Assembly (NCBI GenBank): GCA_035610835.1
Contig: CM069443.1
Span: 63,434,480 to 63,498,479 of the forward strand
DNA: 64,000 nt
Source: Ophiura sarsii
Taxonomy: Eukaryota; Echinodermata; Ophiuroidea; Amphilepidida; Ophiuridae
Reading direction: 5' to 3'
The stretch's first letter is position 1. Every line of letters starts with the position of its first letter. The notes beneath the pieces are model-generated. The model worked only from the letters and a program-made list of their open reading frames with translations, did not search any database and was not told where the DNA came from. The translations under genes were made by a program, and so were the position numbers. Of this stretch, positions 1 to 49,609 are shown piece by piece.

Positions 1-394
1 AATATCTTGAGTTACCTTGCGACTCATTTAATGAAATCTTGGAATATTTATTAACACACATAGATCTTACCTGGGTCAGAAACTCAGATGGGGGTGACCG
101 TTTACATTTTTCTATATTTCCCCCTCTATACGGAGTAGTATTTTTTGACACGAAATTACACCTTGTAGCCCGTTGTGACAAATGTGTATCCCTCCGCCAA
201 TATTTTCAAATAAAACAGCAGATGTATACTCTTTTCATTCGAATTATCTCAGGTACACTTCAGTGAACAAATATAGACCAAATTCAATAATTATGAATGA
301 CATATCATGTCAATATTAACCATTCTTTCCGTTATTTAGGAACTATATTCGTGATCGCGATCGACGGAAGCTGGGCGTTGGACTCTAATAGTGG

Positions 395-1010
395 TGTGCA
401 CCCTTAAGAACACGTTGATGGAGTAGGCCTACTCGGATTAATATCTTGGGTATCTGTATTATTTAAGAGCACATTGGGCCTAGGCTCATGGTGTATTAAG
501 GGCACCATGTTACTTACATTATATCAAGGGCACCTTAGTACCTGAATTATTTAAGGACATACTCTTGATTGATATTTATATTTATATAAACATTTATATA
601 TAACGCTTTGATATTACTGACCTCTGCCTATTGTGATATGACTTTTACTGTCCGCTATCTTCGGCACCCGCGTTTAATTTACTTGACTATGATAAAGTAA
701 GGGCACCTGGGTATCTCGAGATAACGGTACACTGCAGTGGGCCTACCTTGATTATGTGGTATCCAGTGCATTATTAAGGGCACCTGGGGTAACTGGATTA
801 GGGGGTAGGGCTTAGGCCTATGGGGTCCCTGGATATAATGGGACAACGGGTACCTGCATTTCAGGTCTCATGGGAGGCCTACATAGGTATCTGGAAACAC
901 AAACGTAGGCCTACCTAGATTAAGGCAATGTATAACCAGGATTATCAAAAGCACCTGCGATATTCGGATTATGTAGGGCCCCGTCTGGATTATGTATACA
1001 TGTATAGGAC
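395..1010. repeat. Degenerate short-unit repeat
   Basis: The motifs AAGGGCACC, TAGGCCTAC and TGGATTATGTAGG recur irregularly at roughly 30-60 base spacing throughout. The pattern looks like an old, diverged minisatellite. Exact unit and copy number are not clear by eye. Confidence 0.45.
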
Positions 1011-1385
1011 ATGTTCTTGATATTATTGTATCAAATTTTCTTACGCTTTGTTTACTTATTCCCCGTGAAATCTTCTAGCGGGTCCAGCGCGAAGCGCTGG
1101 TGCCCGCTAGTTGACCTATAATTATCAAACTGTTCAATACCCATACATATTTAAGTTCCCTGCGGTATAACCATAGATGTGTGACTATTCGGAACTAATA
1201 AGTTTAAAGGTTCATGAAATCCATGTTAGGAAAACTTTGATTTGAAAAAAGGGCTATAGTCACAAGTTCATAGTTATGACTCAGTAAAAGCAACATTAAT
1301 AGCATGTTGACGGCCGAAAAGAACACTTTTCCTGTGTTATCAATAGGTCTGTTTGGATTGGTTATAAGACGCAGACTCTTTAGCC

Positions 1386-1815
1386 CCGGTGTGGGGGGGG
1401 GGGGAGAGTGGGGGGCACTCAACTTTTTTTGGGGTAGGGGTGTGCCGCCCAGGGTTTTAAAAAGGGGGGCTACAGAACTGAACTGAGTAGATGTTATGAC
1501 GAAAAATAGGGTCTTAGGAACTGATTTTTTCAAAAAAGTTGGTCAAGAGAACTGGCCTATAGTTCAATTTTGATTAGCAAGAACGCAAATTTTTGATTTT
1601 TTTTTTGGTTTTAGAACGCAACATTTTCGAAGAATTGGGGCTTTGGAACGCAAAATGTCACGATTTTTGAATTTTCAATAAAATTGGGGTCTTAATAACT
1701 GATGCAGGCTTAAAAGGGGGGTCATAAGAGCTAGCAGCAGAGGGTGAAAAAGGGGGTCTTCAGCGCGGCACATACCTATACCCTTTTCCAATGTCAGTGC
1801 CCCCCTCCCCCGGGT
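1386..1815 (-). mobile_element. Non-autonomous hAT-like element, poly-G/C ended (family 1)
   Basis: The element is bounded by CCGG...GGGGGG and CCCCCC...CGGG termini and by an 8-bp direct repeat CTTTAGCC (1378-1385 and 1816-1823), the target-site size of hAT transposons. Its interior (AGCAGCAGAGGGTGAAAAAG, CGCGGCACATACCTATACCC) matches the element at 13821-14173 in inverse orientation. No transposase is present. Confidence 0.7.
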
Positions 1816-2956
1816 CTTTAGCCCTCTATGTGCTGAGGTTGAGTGTGGTGTTGTACATGTCATTTTTAATATTATGAAAAAATATCATTTAATTGGCAGA
1901 AATATTTACTTCTATGACTAGATTTGGAACCCGGTGTTTTCTCTTTGTATTCAATGCATGGGGTAACACATGATCGTTCCAGGAGGTTGAAATACCACTT
2001 TACAGTGTTTCAAGGACAATTTTGCTAATTTGACCCCTTTTTTGCGCAAAACAAAAACATTTTGCCTGAAAAAACCACCCCTTATTTTACCATTTTAAGA
2101 TAGTCCCCCTTTTTTTACACAAGGACATATTTGGTTCAAAATAATCCCTTTTACAATTTACATGATTTATGCACAGAGAAGCGGTTATGGGGTATTCAAT
2201 TATAATAGGTATCAGGTTATTTTGTCTTTTCCCGGACATAGTTGCAAAAACACCCCCTATTTTGGGAAATCGTGGACATAAAGATAGGGGAGGGGAGGAG
2301 AGGGGGCAATCCCATTTTGAAGGTGATGCATAAGTACAGTTGTTACATTTTTTAATTTCTCACCGAAGGACTTTTTTGACAAGTTGATGGCAAATTTTTC
2401 ACCAAAAGAGCCCCTTTTTAGAAATGATGGCACATTTCTTGGCCAAAGACCACCTGTTTTTGTTCATTTTGGCATGCTCTCACCCAAAAACCCATATGTT
2501 TTGTGTGCTCTCTCCCACTGAATGCCCCCTGGGTTTGAAAAGTGTATCCATTTCATATTTGAGTGTCCCACCCCCACCCCCACCACCTAAGATATGCAAT
2601 GCATTCTGCCCTGATTCCCATGCACTCCGGCACTCCCTATACTTGACACTTGAAATCAAGTTGAACACACGCAGACTGGGTTGGTCCGGAATATTTGTTT
2701 GATGGCATTCAAGGGACCGTCATGCTACCAGGTGTGCGCGCTTCACGCAGTCTACACAATATGCCATGTGCCAAATTACCCATTCACTTATCTATCTGAT
2801 TCACAGTATTTTTAGAGCGTAAACCTTTTGTGCACGCATATGCCAGGACACAAACATTCACAGTGTATGGTATGGTCAATTTGAGCGGTAATGGACCGGT
2901 AGATATTGCATATCATACATATTGACAAAGTGCAATCCAATATTGGCAACAACAAA

Positions 2957-3293
2957 AATTTGTTGTGTTGCCCTCAAGAGCCAACAGTCTTGAAGTTGGG
3001 TCGGTCGGTCGATTTCCTTCTTTTCCCCCCTTTTCCCCCCTTTTTTCAGTTGCTGACAAAATATTACTGACAGACATGGTTCATGACGAGACAAAATTGG
3101 AAAATCTCAATTTGACTAATATTTCTAGTGTGTTAATAGTTTAAAAGCAATCTATGCAAGCAAACATATTCATTTTAAGCACAAAATTGTTGTATTTTAA
3201 CCAATTGGGTAAAATTTTAATCTTAAAAAAAAAAAAATGTGACCCTGATTTTTGAGATTTTAGGGTCGGTCGCTAAGGGCAACACAACAATTT
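2957..3293. mobile_element. MITE with TTGTTGTGTTGCCCT terminal inverted repeats
   Basis: The left end AAATTTGTTGTGTTGCCCTC and the right end AGGGCAACACAACAATTTA are inverted repeats of about 19 bases. The inside contains GGGTCGGTCGGTCGATTT near the left and GGGTCGGTCGCTAAGGG near the right. A second copy lies at 30217-30500. Confidence 0.7.
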
Positions 3294-3736
3294 ATTTTGT
3301 TTGCCTTACCAAGTATCAGTTCAGACTCTTGTGATTTACCTGCATATCTATATAACAGTGTTCATGATTGGGTTAATTTCAAGATATACTCACTTGAATA
3401 TCCAATCAAAATACTGCTTCTAAAATATTTCACTCCGACCTTTACAAGGGATACAATAAGTCTAACAATGCAACAAATGATGTATCCATTTTCCTGACCA
3501 ATCGGCAGGTAGTTCTCATGGAACTTGGAAGAGTAGAACCCTCTTGAAAAAATGGATCTTAAATCAAAGAATCCTAAATGATCTCAAAAGAAAAGAACAA
3601 GGAGAAAAAAAGTGTCCCTAACTAGTTATTACTAAATAATCAGGTTCATTGGAGGACTTTTAGATGACATCAGATGATATTGATTTTAGAATTGTATGCT
3701 AATTTCTTGCTTTAACACTTTTTATTTATTTTATAG

Positions 3737-41707
<37,971 letters not shown>

Positions 41708-42045
41708 AGCGTATGATACAAGAAGCTATCTGTATAATAGTGTACTGAACATTTATCGATCAGATCAACTTATTTTATACCATTGTTATAGTCTGATAAC
41801 CAAACAAACAGATATTGTAAGGCTGATGGTGTTTATCCACAGCAAGAAATGCACACATTTGTATTGTATTACATTACCAATAGCATTGGTAATTAGGGAG
41901 GAGAATCCAAATCCCAATTTGTTTTTACTATTTCGAAACAATTTTACATTTTGTATATTTTGATTTTCTAAGTAAAATGGACCTATTATGTGCAATATTT
42001 GTAGTTTAAGGTCATGTTGGAATAAACAGGCCAGTATGTTATTAC
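41708..42045 (+). other. Likely 3' UTR with a candidate polyadenylation signal
   Basis: AT-rich sequence follows the stop codon. An AATAAA hexamer at 42021-42026 is followed by TG- and T-rich sequence (GTATGTTATT, then a T run near 42075), a plausible cleavage site. The extent is inferred; no other evidence fixes the transcript end. Confidence 0.3.
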
Positions 42046-42191
42046 GCTGCTTCACATACTGTCTGCAGCAGCTTTTCTTTTTTGCTGGTTCCCTGCTTTT
42101 GCTAGATGTTGGTTCCTTATGTCCTGGATCAAACATTGTGGACTCATTCAGTGACCCAAGCACAGGTTATCAGCAAGTATGTGTGGTCTAG

Positions 42192-42729
42192 TCCCAGGGG
42201 GAGGGGCAGGTAGGTATAATGTTGTAATCATCTGCGTGAACAAAAATGGGGATTAACCCTAACGCTCCTAGACACTACAAAACCTGACATCGCTACAATC
42301 TTGTACCACACCATCGCCTGGTCAATCTCATACCACGCTCCGCCAGGCGTTCAATTGTGATAGCAACTTTTTTGAACCTGACCTGTATAGCTCAGTTGTT
42401 AGAGCATCAGACTTGCACGCACACAGCCCGGGAAGACTGATTTCCCCTCAAATTTGACCCATTTTCTCCCCTAATAGTTTAATTCACAAAACCACGCCCA
42501 GGGAGTAAGGCAGGCATGTGCTAAGGGTATGAAGATTGCACATTTCAGAGAATAAGGGTGTATTCTTTTTCAACCTGAATTCACACTAAGGGTAGCTTGA
42601 GCTTGTTAAGGGGGCTGTCGACCCTAAAAACATAATATTTATTAAGAGCTGTATCTTTTAGTGTGCATTCACACGGATGGTTACGACTTTAATACATGAG
42701 TAAACCCCCCCCCCCCCCACCCCTGGGTC
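42192..42729. mobile_element. Composite TIR element with tRNA-like core, copy 2
   Basis: Left CCCAGGGGGAGGGG followed by AATGTTGTAATCATCTGCGT; right CATTCACACGGATGGTTACG followed by poly-C and CCCCTGGG. The tRNA-like segment GTATAGCTCAGTTGTTAGAG, CATCAGACTTGC at 42385-42416 is a near-canonical tRNA D-arm and anticodon stem start. TTAACCCTAAC and CTAGACACTAC occur in both this copy and the wider family. Confidence 0.6.
42381..42442 (+). repeat. tRNA-like segment inside composite element
   Basis: TAGCTCAGTTGTTAGAGCA is an excellent A-box/D-arm. The T-arm is degenerate, with no clear GGTTCGAATCC, so it is not counted as a functional tRNA gene. Confidence 0.55.
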
Positions 42730-43749
42730 TATTTGTTCGGATGTCCTTCTAGCCGGTGAATGTTCATGCATTTTGTCCATGATTCTTTGGAATCTTGGGA
42801 TAGGAGACAGGGAACCAGCAAACACTCGTTTAGGGTGAAGATGTGTATTTTTTATACTTGTGTAAATAAATGAAATTATGTTATTGTTTTTTATCGATAT
42901 GTAAAATAACATCTCATTAAGGCACATTCCATCCTGATGTTGTGAAAAAAACTTGATACTGTTAATGAGCTATTATAATCCTGTATTAGTGGGGTTTTTG
43001 TGTGTGTTTTATTTTCACAAATAGCAAAGTTGGATTTTTAAACAAAATTATCAACTTGTGAAATTTGTGCAACATTTCAACCATTCATGTTTGTTCCTAA
43101 ATTTGTATTTGTGAAAATATAGGTAAGGTGACTGATTGGTCTGGGGTTTTTTTTTGGGGGGGGGGGGGGAAGGGGAACATTTAAGAACATTTCTGAAAAA
43201 ATGGAAATAAAAGTAAATACAAATTAAATTCCCCAAAATATCAAATAAACTTTCAGAATTAAAACAGTTTTCAAATTCACACATTTTGGCTCAGCTAAGC
43301 GTGTAGTCCCACAAGGTCCCCCTTGTTTTAGTAAACAAAACCGCCCACACAGTATATTTTATTTTTTAAGTTGTTCATAGAATTGTAATTGTTGTTTGTA
43401 TAAACTATTTTTATAATGTGTATATATTGACTTTTAAGAAACCATTTAATTGACATTTTTTGTCTTACGAAACACAAGATATATGATGTTATTTGGTATA
43501 TTTAAACCTGGAATACGAGGAACTCTCAAGTGCTTTGTAAAATCGCTGTTTTGTAATTGTTTCATTTGTTTTGGCATGACATGGCATATATTAAGCCATG
43601 ATAACTTTCAGCAATCATGTGAAAAAGAATGATGCTCGGAGCCTTATTTGTAAGGGGTGTTTAATTATGACAGTACAAAATTCACTTGCATATTGTAATG
43701 TACGTTTTTATATATATGATGCAGATTGTATTCAGAAGTATGTATAAAG

Positions 43750-43990
43750 GTTATTAACCCTAACCCTACCATATACCACAATATACCACGACAGAGTTTA
43801 TTCGTATCACCTGGCGTGGAAGTTTTTCGCTGACAAAATGGACCCAGCCTATTCTGCGGCAAGTAGCCTTGACACTTGTGGTGTACTGGAAAATCTCAAG
43901 TTCTGTGTGCCGGAGGGTCCCTGGTTCAAATCCGGTGCGGGGGGGGGGGGGGGGGGGGGGGGGTGGGGGTGGGGGGGGGAGGGGAGTCAC
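43750..43990 (+). repeat. tRNA-derived repeat ending in a long poly-G run
   Basis: TTAACCCTAACCCTACC starts the repeat. CTTGTGGTGTACTGGAAAATC (A-box-like) and CCTGGTTCAAATCCGG (B-box) lie at about 43876-43936. A G-rich tract of about 45 bases follows (43938-43985), broken only by a few T and A. Confidence 0.6.
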
Positions 43991-44530
43991 AGCGATATTT
44001 TGGGTCATTTTTCGCATTGCGGATAAATTGTCTGAAAAAAGTGGTGGTAGAGTTACGGTTAAACAGAACCTTTGATAACAGATAACTTTGGCCACCATAT
44101 CTTAAAACTATACAGGGGGTACCATATATAATATCCAGTTGGGATTTTACCCAACCCTCTTTTTATGCAAAACTACATCAAGTAATGATCAAACTAAGGA
44201 AGCCAAGTCAACCTATTTCCCTTAAATCAGACCCTAAAAAGGTAGGGTAGAGCAGGGAGTGTTCGCCCCATTGGGCGTACACTTCCCGCTCTCCCCTACT
44301 AGACATCAAGTTATAAAAGCCAAAAACAGGCTTAAAGAAAAAAAACCATAATTCATGATTTATAAATTCAAAATACAAAATACAAACACCATACTTTTTA
44401 GTTTAGTTGTAAATTCATAGCAAAGTACACATGAGTTGGTTTTCATATGATTAAACAATCTTATCATACCCTAATATGGATACAAGATTACCTTGAATAA
44501 ATCCATCAGGTTTGCAGAAACAAATTAATA

Positions 44531-44784
44531 GGATTTTCATTTTTCAAACCAAATAAATTCTACTCATGATTGACAATTCTGCGTGTTATGGTTACTTCAT
44601 CAGACTGACATCTTCTGATCCGTGCTGCTTCCGGTTGGGGGCACTGTTATATCAACCCACTGATAACCGTAACAGCGCCCTCAACCAGAAGCAGCCGGGG
44701 CAGAAGAGGTCAATCTGACGAAGTGTGTAGACAGACCGTAACACACAAAACTGTCAATTATTTAGTTTTAAAAATGAAAATCCT
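44531..44784. mobile_element. Foldback MITE with GGATTTTCATTTTT ends
   Basis: GGATTTTCATTTTTCAAACC...TTGACAATTCTGCGTGTTAT at the left is mirrored at 44700-44784. The centre has CTGCTTCCGGTTGGGGGCAC and its inverted counterpart around 44665-44690. A half copy is at 54594-54745. Confidence 0.8.
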
Positions 44785-44997
44785 AACAAGAATACCTTAT
44801 TTCTACCTGAATTTATTTTACCAGGCAAATATTTCTTGGCCAGTTAAAGCTAATTTTCTATTTTGATTTTCTTCCAAATACTTAAATAGCATTTTGTAAT
44901 TTGTAGTTTATTTGCTGTTAACTTGCCAAATAAAATCATGCTTTGACAATATTATACAGAGTCAAGTTGTTGTTTATTCTGATTCTTTATTTCAGAC

Positions 44998-45426
44998 TAT
45001 AAACGTTTATTCTTAATTGGCGCATTTACGTCAACAGAGGGCCGTGCTATCCAACTGAGCATGCTCAGAGCAATTCTTGCTCCGAAAACAAGGCTAGCAA
45101 TTTAGCCGAGACGAGAGTGCTGTAGTTTTTCAATGGGGTGAACTTTGCACTAATCATAAAAAATTCTTCATACCCTGAGCTGTTCAATAGCTATTATTAC
45201 ATTCATGAAATAAACTTGAACGTATAAACTATCAATTTCCACTAGTTTAAACAAATGTTTGCTGGTAACCGACCCTATCTAGGAAAATGTAGAAGTTCAC
45301 AGTTCATTATGTTGCAGTAAAATTACGAGATTGTAATGTTTATCGGCGCACTAATTACTGAGCATGCTCAGTTAGATTTCACTCCATCTGTTGGCGTAAA
45401 TGCACCAATTAAGAATAACGTTTATA
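44998..45426. mobile_element. MITE with TATAAACGTTTATTCTTAAT ends
   Basis: The left TATAAACGTTTATTCTTAAT, TGGCGCATTTACGTCAACAG is an inverted match to 45385-45426. Inside are the palindromic GAGCATGCTC boxes at both sides. Termini starting TA suggest TA target use. Confidence 0.85.
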
Positions 45427-45599
45427 ACAATTTCCTGATTTACAGTACTGTGAAATGGGTAATTTTTTAGCAATTTATTAAAACACATACACACCCACCC
45501 CTACACACCGTTTTACCCACACTCTCAGCCTGATGTTCCCCGCACCTTGGCCTGTTGACCTCTCCTCATGCCCGTGGACACTTTCCCTAACCTAACATT

Positions 45600-45680
45600 T
45601 TTTTCAACTGACCCTAGCCCTAAACCTAAGCCTATTAGCCCTAAGCCTAAGCTTAAGCCTAAGCCTAACCCTATTCTAAC
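45600..45680. repeat. Interstitial telomere-like tract (CCTAAG/CCTAACCC)
   Basis: Degenerate hexamer repeats CCCTAA, CCTAAG and CCTAAC run for about 80 bases, on the plus strand in the CCCTAA orientation. Too short and diverged to be a chromosome end. Confidence 0.6.
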
Positions 45681-46920
45681 CCAAACTTATGATGTGGCCT
45701 TTTCTTATATATCATACCTCAAGCATTATTGGACATTATCACCCATGCTGTAATTAGGCCTTTACTATCTTCTGAAGATAGCAACTTTTAGATGCTATAT
45801 TCAGAAGATAGCAGCCTACCACCTTTTTCGGGTGAAAGCAATGCATTCAGAAAACAGCATGCGTCGTTACTATACACTGCGTAATCTTACGCCTACGGAC
45901 GCCTTTAAAAGTTGTGTATTTGTCAGCTAACGCCGTCAGCTGATAATATATACATTATCTTCTGAAGATAGTGACTATATACTAAACGTCCCTCGATGTT
46001 GTTGAAATCATTAGCTAAGACAATGCATTGTAATAGAATGAAAAAAGAAATGAATAACATTAACTAAAATGGCAACATTGACATTGTTAAACCATACTCC
46101 CCTTTAGACTACAACAACGAAAATGCAAGGTTTCGGGCTTTGTTGGAGTAATGTTGGGGTTTACCGGGTTAGTAGAAAATTGATATAACTCAAAAACTAA
46201 TTAATCAATATCAAAGAAATTTTGAGTATGATTTTGAAAAATGAAATTTGGTTTATGAATAACTCAAAATATTGAAACAAAGTGATCATATTAATAGTTA
46301 ATGTTTTAAAGGTAGATGACCCGATTTTCAACTTGATGTTTTCTATTTTACATAAAAGGTCATCCTTAAAATTGTTGCATTCCAAAGTTTGAGTTGCATA
46401 ACTCCAATGGTTCTATTTTTAGAAGCGCAAGGTCAAAAGACATGTGCCCATTGAGTAGTACACAGACTGGCTGGTGGGTAACCACCTTTGGCAGTAATTC
46501 ACCACATTTTAGCCTATAATTTCAAAATGAAACATTTCTGACCCCTAATATTTTACAGACATAATGAGAAAAATATGGGGATTCTTCTGATACCAAAATA
46601 TCTTCATGTGAAAAAAAAATCATAGCTCCAAAAAAGTGATCGGTTCATATACCTTTAACCATAATGTATTTTTTAATTTTCAAATTTGGTTTTGTTATAT
46701 TGATTAATCATGAAGCAAAGACAATTTTAAATTATGTCTAAAGTTTCATTGATAAAGTTTCATTGACATTGATTCAATAGTTTTTGAGTTATTCCAATTT
46801 TATGAAAGAGCGGTATCTTCAAACTGGGATAAGTTTCTCATCTCAGCCATAATACATGTACCTATACATTTTGTTGTGCTTAAACAAATGCAAACGTAAC
46901 GAGACTTTTTTATCATACCT

Positions 46921-47210
46921 CAGTGGCGTAGCTAGGACGTTTTTCATTTGGGGGGCAAAAAATATCTTTCTGAACATAATAATATGTGCGTCACGCGCAC
47001 AAATTTGCTGTTTTACACTATTTTTTTCGTGATAGAGGCACATTTCGGCTGTTAACAAGCTTCTATCCAAAAACAGGGGCCACATGGGATATGCGCTACG
47101 CGCGCGCAAAAATCTGTCAAATGAACCAACAGAGCCATGCCAATCTTAACGACACGACCTCAATATTTGTGGGGGCGACTCCCCCCCCCCCCCCCCCCCC
47201 TGGCTACGCC
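46921..47210. mobile_element. CAGTGGCGTAGC hAT-like element, right end damaged
   Basis: Left end CAGTGGCGTAGCTAGGACG; right end poly-C then CCTGGCTACGCCG, an inverted match lacking the terminal ACTG. It interrupts the sequence TATCATACCT/CGAGCATTTAATGACATTAT, which is uninterrupted at 45707-45740 (ATCATACCTCAAGCATTATT). Confidence 0.7.
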
Positions 47211-47401
47211 GTACCTCGAGCATTTAATGACATTATCAACCACGCCGTATTAAGCCTGTACTATCTTCTGAAGATAGCACATTTTAGAAGCTATCTTCAG
47301 AAGATAGCAACCCATAGATATCACCTTCGGGAGAAAGTAATGCATTCAGAAGACAGCATGCGTCGTTACTACGAGGGTCATTCAATTCTGCCTCCTACCT
47401 C

Positions 47402-47488
47402 ATAACTTTAGTATTCTTGAAGCCAGTCTTATAACTTTAGTATTCTTGAAGCCAGTCTTATAACTTTAGTATTCTTGAAGCCAGTCTT
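47402..47488 (+). repeat. 29-bp tandem repeat, 3 copies
   Basis: ATAACTTTAGTATTCTTGAA, GCCAGTCTT occurs at 47402, 47431 and 47460, essentially identical. Confidence 0.95.
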
Positions 47489-48149
47489 ATGAAATATCAT
47501 ACAATTGCAGCCTGGAATCTCAGCTACAAATTCCTCGTAAATTGATCTGAGTACTGGTTGTCCGTTCTATATGTCAGATATCTTTTTAATATACCATAAA
47601 CAAAAAAGGTTACTGATTACTTTGGAAAATATATGCCCTCTGATTTACCAGAACCAGATCAGGACATCTATAAGTTTATCCCTCCCTAGAGCACCTAGCT
47701 GCAAAAGGCATATTTTGACTTTTATAAGAATTAAATTAAGTGATTTTCAATATACCGACTAAGTAGAGGGATTACAAGTCTCTCAAAGAGATAGTTTTCT
47801 CTCATTGACTATCTGATTGACTATTCTGAAGATTGCACATAATGAAAACATAATGAAAACTCATACTGACTACTGTTACGACGAATCACTGTGGCAGTAT
47901 TGAAGTATGCCAAAGGCATAGCAATACATTTCAGTTGATATTACACTATTGGCAAGCCTACCAGAATTAATGTTGCTTACAATGCTATTCATACATGGTA
48001 GTGCTCAAATTTTATTAGATATCATTCATTGATTTTCATTTTCATTATTAAAATCATGCTCTTATTATCTAACAATATCGTAATACACAAAAAAAACACC
48101 GAAAAACATGTATTTAAAGGGACACAATGTCATATTGAATTTTTTTTAT

Positions 48150-48370
48150 TTTAATCAATTTACCTCAGAATTCAAGATGAACATTAAAAATTGCCTTTAT
48201 TGTTGTTTCTACTAAAAGAAACCCAGCAAAACTTGATTAAAACAATGTTTTAAATATGTTGGAATTCCAACTTTAAGTTAACCAGGTAGAATGCTGATCG
48301 GGCCCGATCAGCATTTTTTGAATCGACGTTTTGTTGTACAAAGAGGGTTGATTTTTCTTAATCCTTATAT
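48150..48370 (-). repeat. Dispersed repeat (CCTCTTTGTACAAC family), minus strand
   Basis: Inverse copy of 24536-24790, with the palindrome ATGCTGATCGGGCCCGATCA, GCAT and GTTGTACAAAGAGGGTTG. Confidence 0.7.
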
Positions 48371-49609
48371 GTGTAAGTTCAAACATGTAATACAATTGTA
48401 AAATAAACAAATCACAGTTTTTATCATATATTTTTGTAATTGAGGGCGCTGCCTCCACAACATCTCTTAGTACACAGCGCACTCTAACGCCTACGGACGC
48501 CTTAAAAGTTGCGTATTTGTACGCTTACGCCGTCAGCTGCTATCTTCTGAAGTAAAGTGATATACTAAACATCCCTCAATGATGTTCGTGAAATTTTCAG
48601 GATATCGTCAGCGAAGACAAATGCATTATAATAGAATGAGAAATAAGAAATGAATACTAAAACATTTAGTAAAATGAGAACATTGACATTGTTAAACCCA
48701 CGGGCGTCATCCCGGTTTTCAAAAGTGTGGGGGTGTGTGTGGGGGGGGGGGGGGGGCGGGGGTGGGGGGCACGAGTTTTGGCTCATGGGTGTTTGTCAAC
48801 CGATCCGCATCGCTGGCGATGTCGGATGGAGTCTGATGAGGGGGGATGTGCCCCCTTAGAATTAAGAAAAATGTGAAAATATGCGTTGAAAATGGTGCAA
48901 TTTGGTGCATACTTTTATCCACATTTTTGACATATGCATAGGCGCAAGGCGTGCGCAGGATTTTTTTACCCAGGGGGCTCAAAAATCAATTTCATTGAGA
49001 GTGCATGATTGACCGTAATCAAAGCGGTGCGAAGCGGTAAAGCGGACAGGGGTGTCTGAGGGGGGATGTGCCGCCCTTGGAATTGGATTTTTTGTTCAAT
49101 TTTCGAACCAATTTAGTGCAATTTGGTGTGTACTTTTGACCAATATTTTATTGAAAAGCCTTCACTTCATTTCCAACCAATATTGGCTTATTATCGATAT
49201 CCTTAAAATTAGATTTTCCCCCTTCAATTTTGCAAAAGCAAACAATACGGCGTAAGGGTTTATGAAATTCGCATAAATTAAAAAGGATTCGCGTGGAGCG
49301 CGAAAATATTGGCTATTGTTAAAAGAGGTTTAAAAAAACGCTGCTTAGTCTCGTATCACTTTATTACAGTAGCTGTTGATTGGTACTTTCGTTACCATGC
49401 TCTTCCAAATGCTTTTCTCTTGGACTTTCCAAGAGATCATATATTGAAGGAAGATCATAATTTGCGAATCAGCTTCTTAACATGAACCAGCTCTTACTGT
49501 TAGTTGCATATGGGCAAGCTCATGTTCAATAGTACCCTTGCTTCTAAAAATGTTTCCAAAGTGAGTAAGTACAGCTTGCTCGACATTTTGGAAGTATCCT
49601 TGGAAATTT

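Larger units (their letters stand above)
1..3736. other. Upstream region without a recognised exon
   Basis: No FN3 or signal-peptide exon was recognised here. About 395-1010 is a degenerate repeat built from recurring GGGCACC, AGGCCTA and GGATTA blocks. Two non-autonomous elements (1386-1815 and about 2957-3293) follow. The rest is low-complexity AT-rich DNA with short poly-G and poly-C runs. Confidence 0.5.
45430..49600. other. Intergenic repeats
   Basis: 45600-45680 is a degenerate CCTAAG/CCTAACCC tract. CTATCTTCTGAAGATAGC hairpins occur at 45765, 47260 and near 48540. A 215-base repeat is found at 45890-46105 and 48480-48700. A hAT-like insert lies at 46921-47210, a 29-base tandem triplet at 47402-47488 and a dispersed repeat at 48150-48370. 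No gene was recognised. Confidence 0.5.

Noticed and set aside
42381..42442. Functional tRNA gene
   Set aside because: The D-arm is excellent, but the T-arm and acceptor stem are degenerate, and the segment sits inside a TIR-bounded repeat. The other tRNA-like sites (4275, 6261, 10904, 11770, 37484, 43876, 58831) also fail to fold cleanly.
43766..44098. Proline-rich open frame on the minus strand and glycine-rich frames on the plus strand
   Set aside because: They are translations of a poly-G run in a tRNA-derived repeat. The same holds for glycine/proline-rich frames at 1304, 6261, 14718 (after the exon) and 48565.
45600..45680. Telomere or chromosome end
   Set aside because: The CCTAAG/CCTAACCC tract is short and degenerate, with gene-like and repeat sequence on both sides.
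46986..47405. 139-codon open frame
   Set aside because: It crosses a hAT-like element, a poly-C run and hairpin repeats; no protein family is recognisable.
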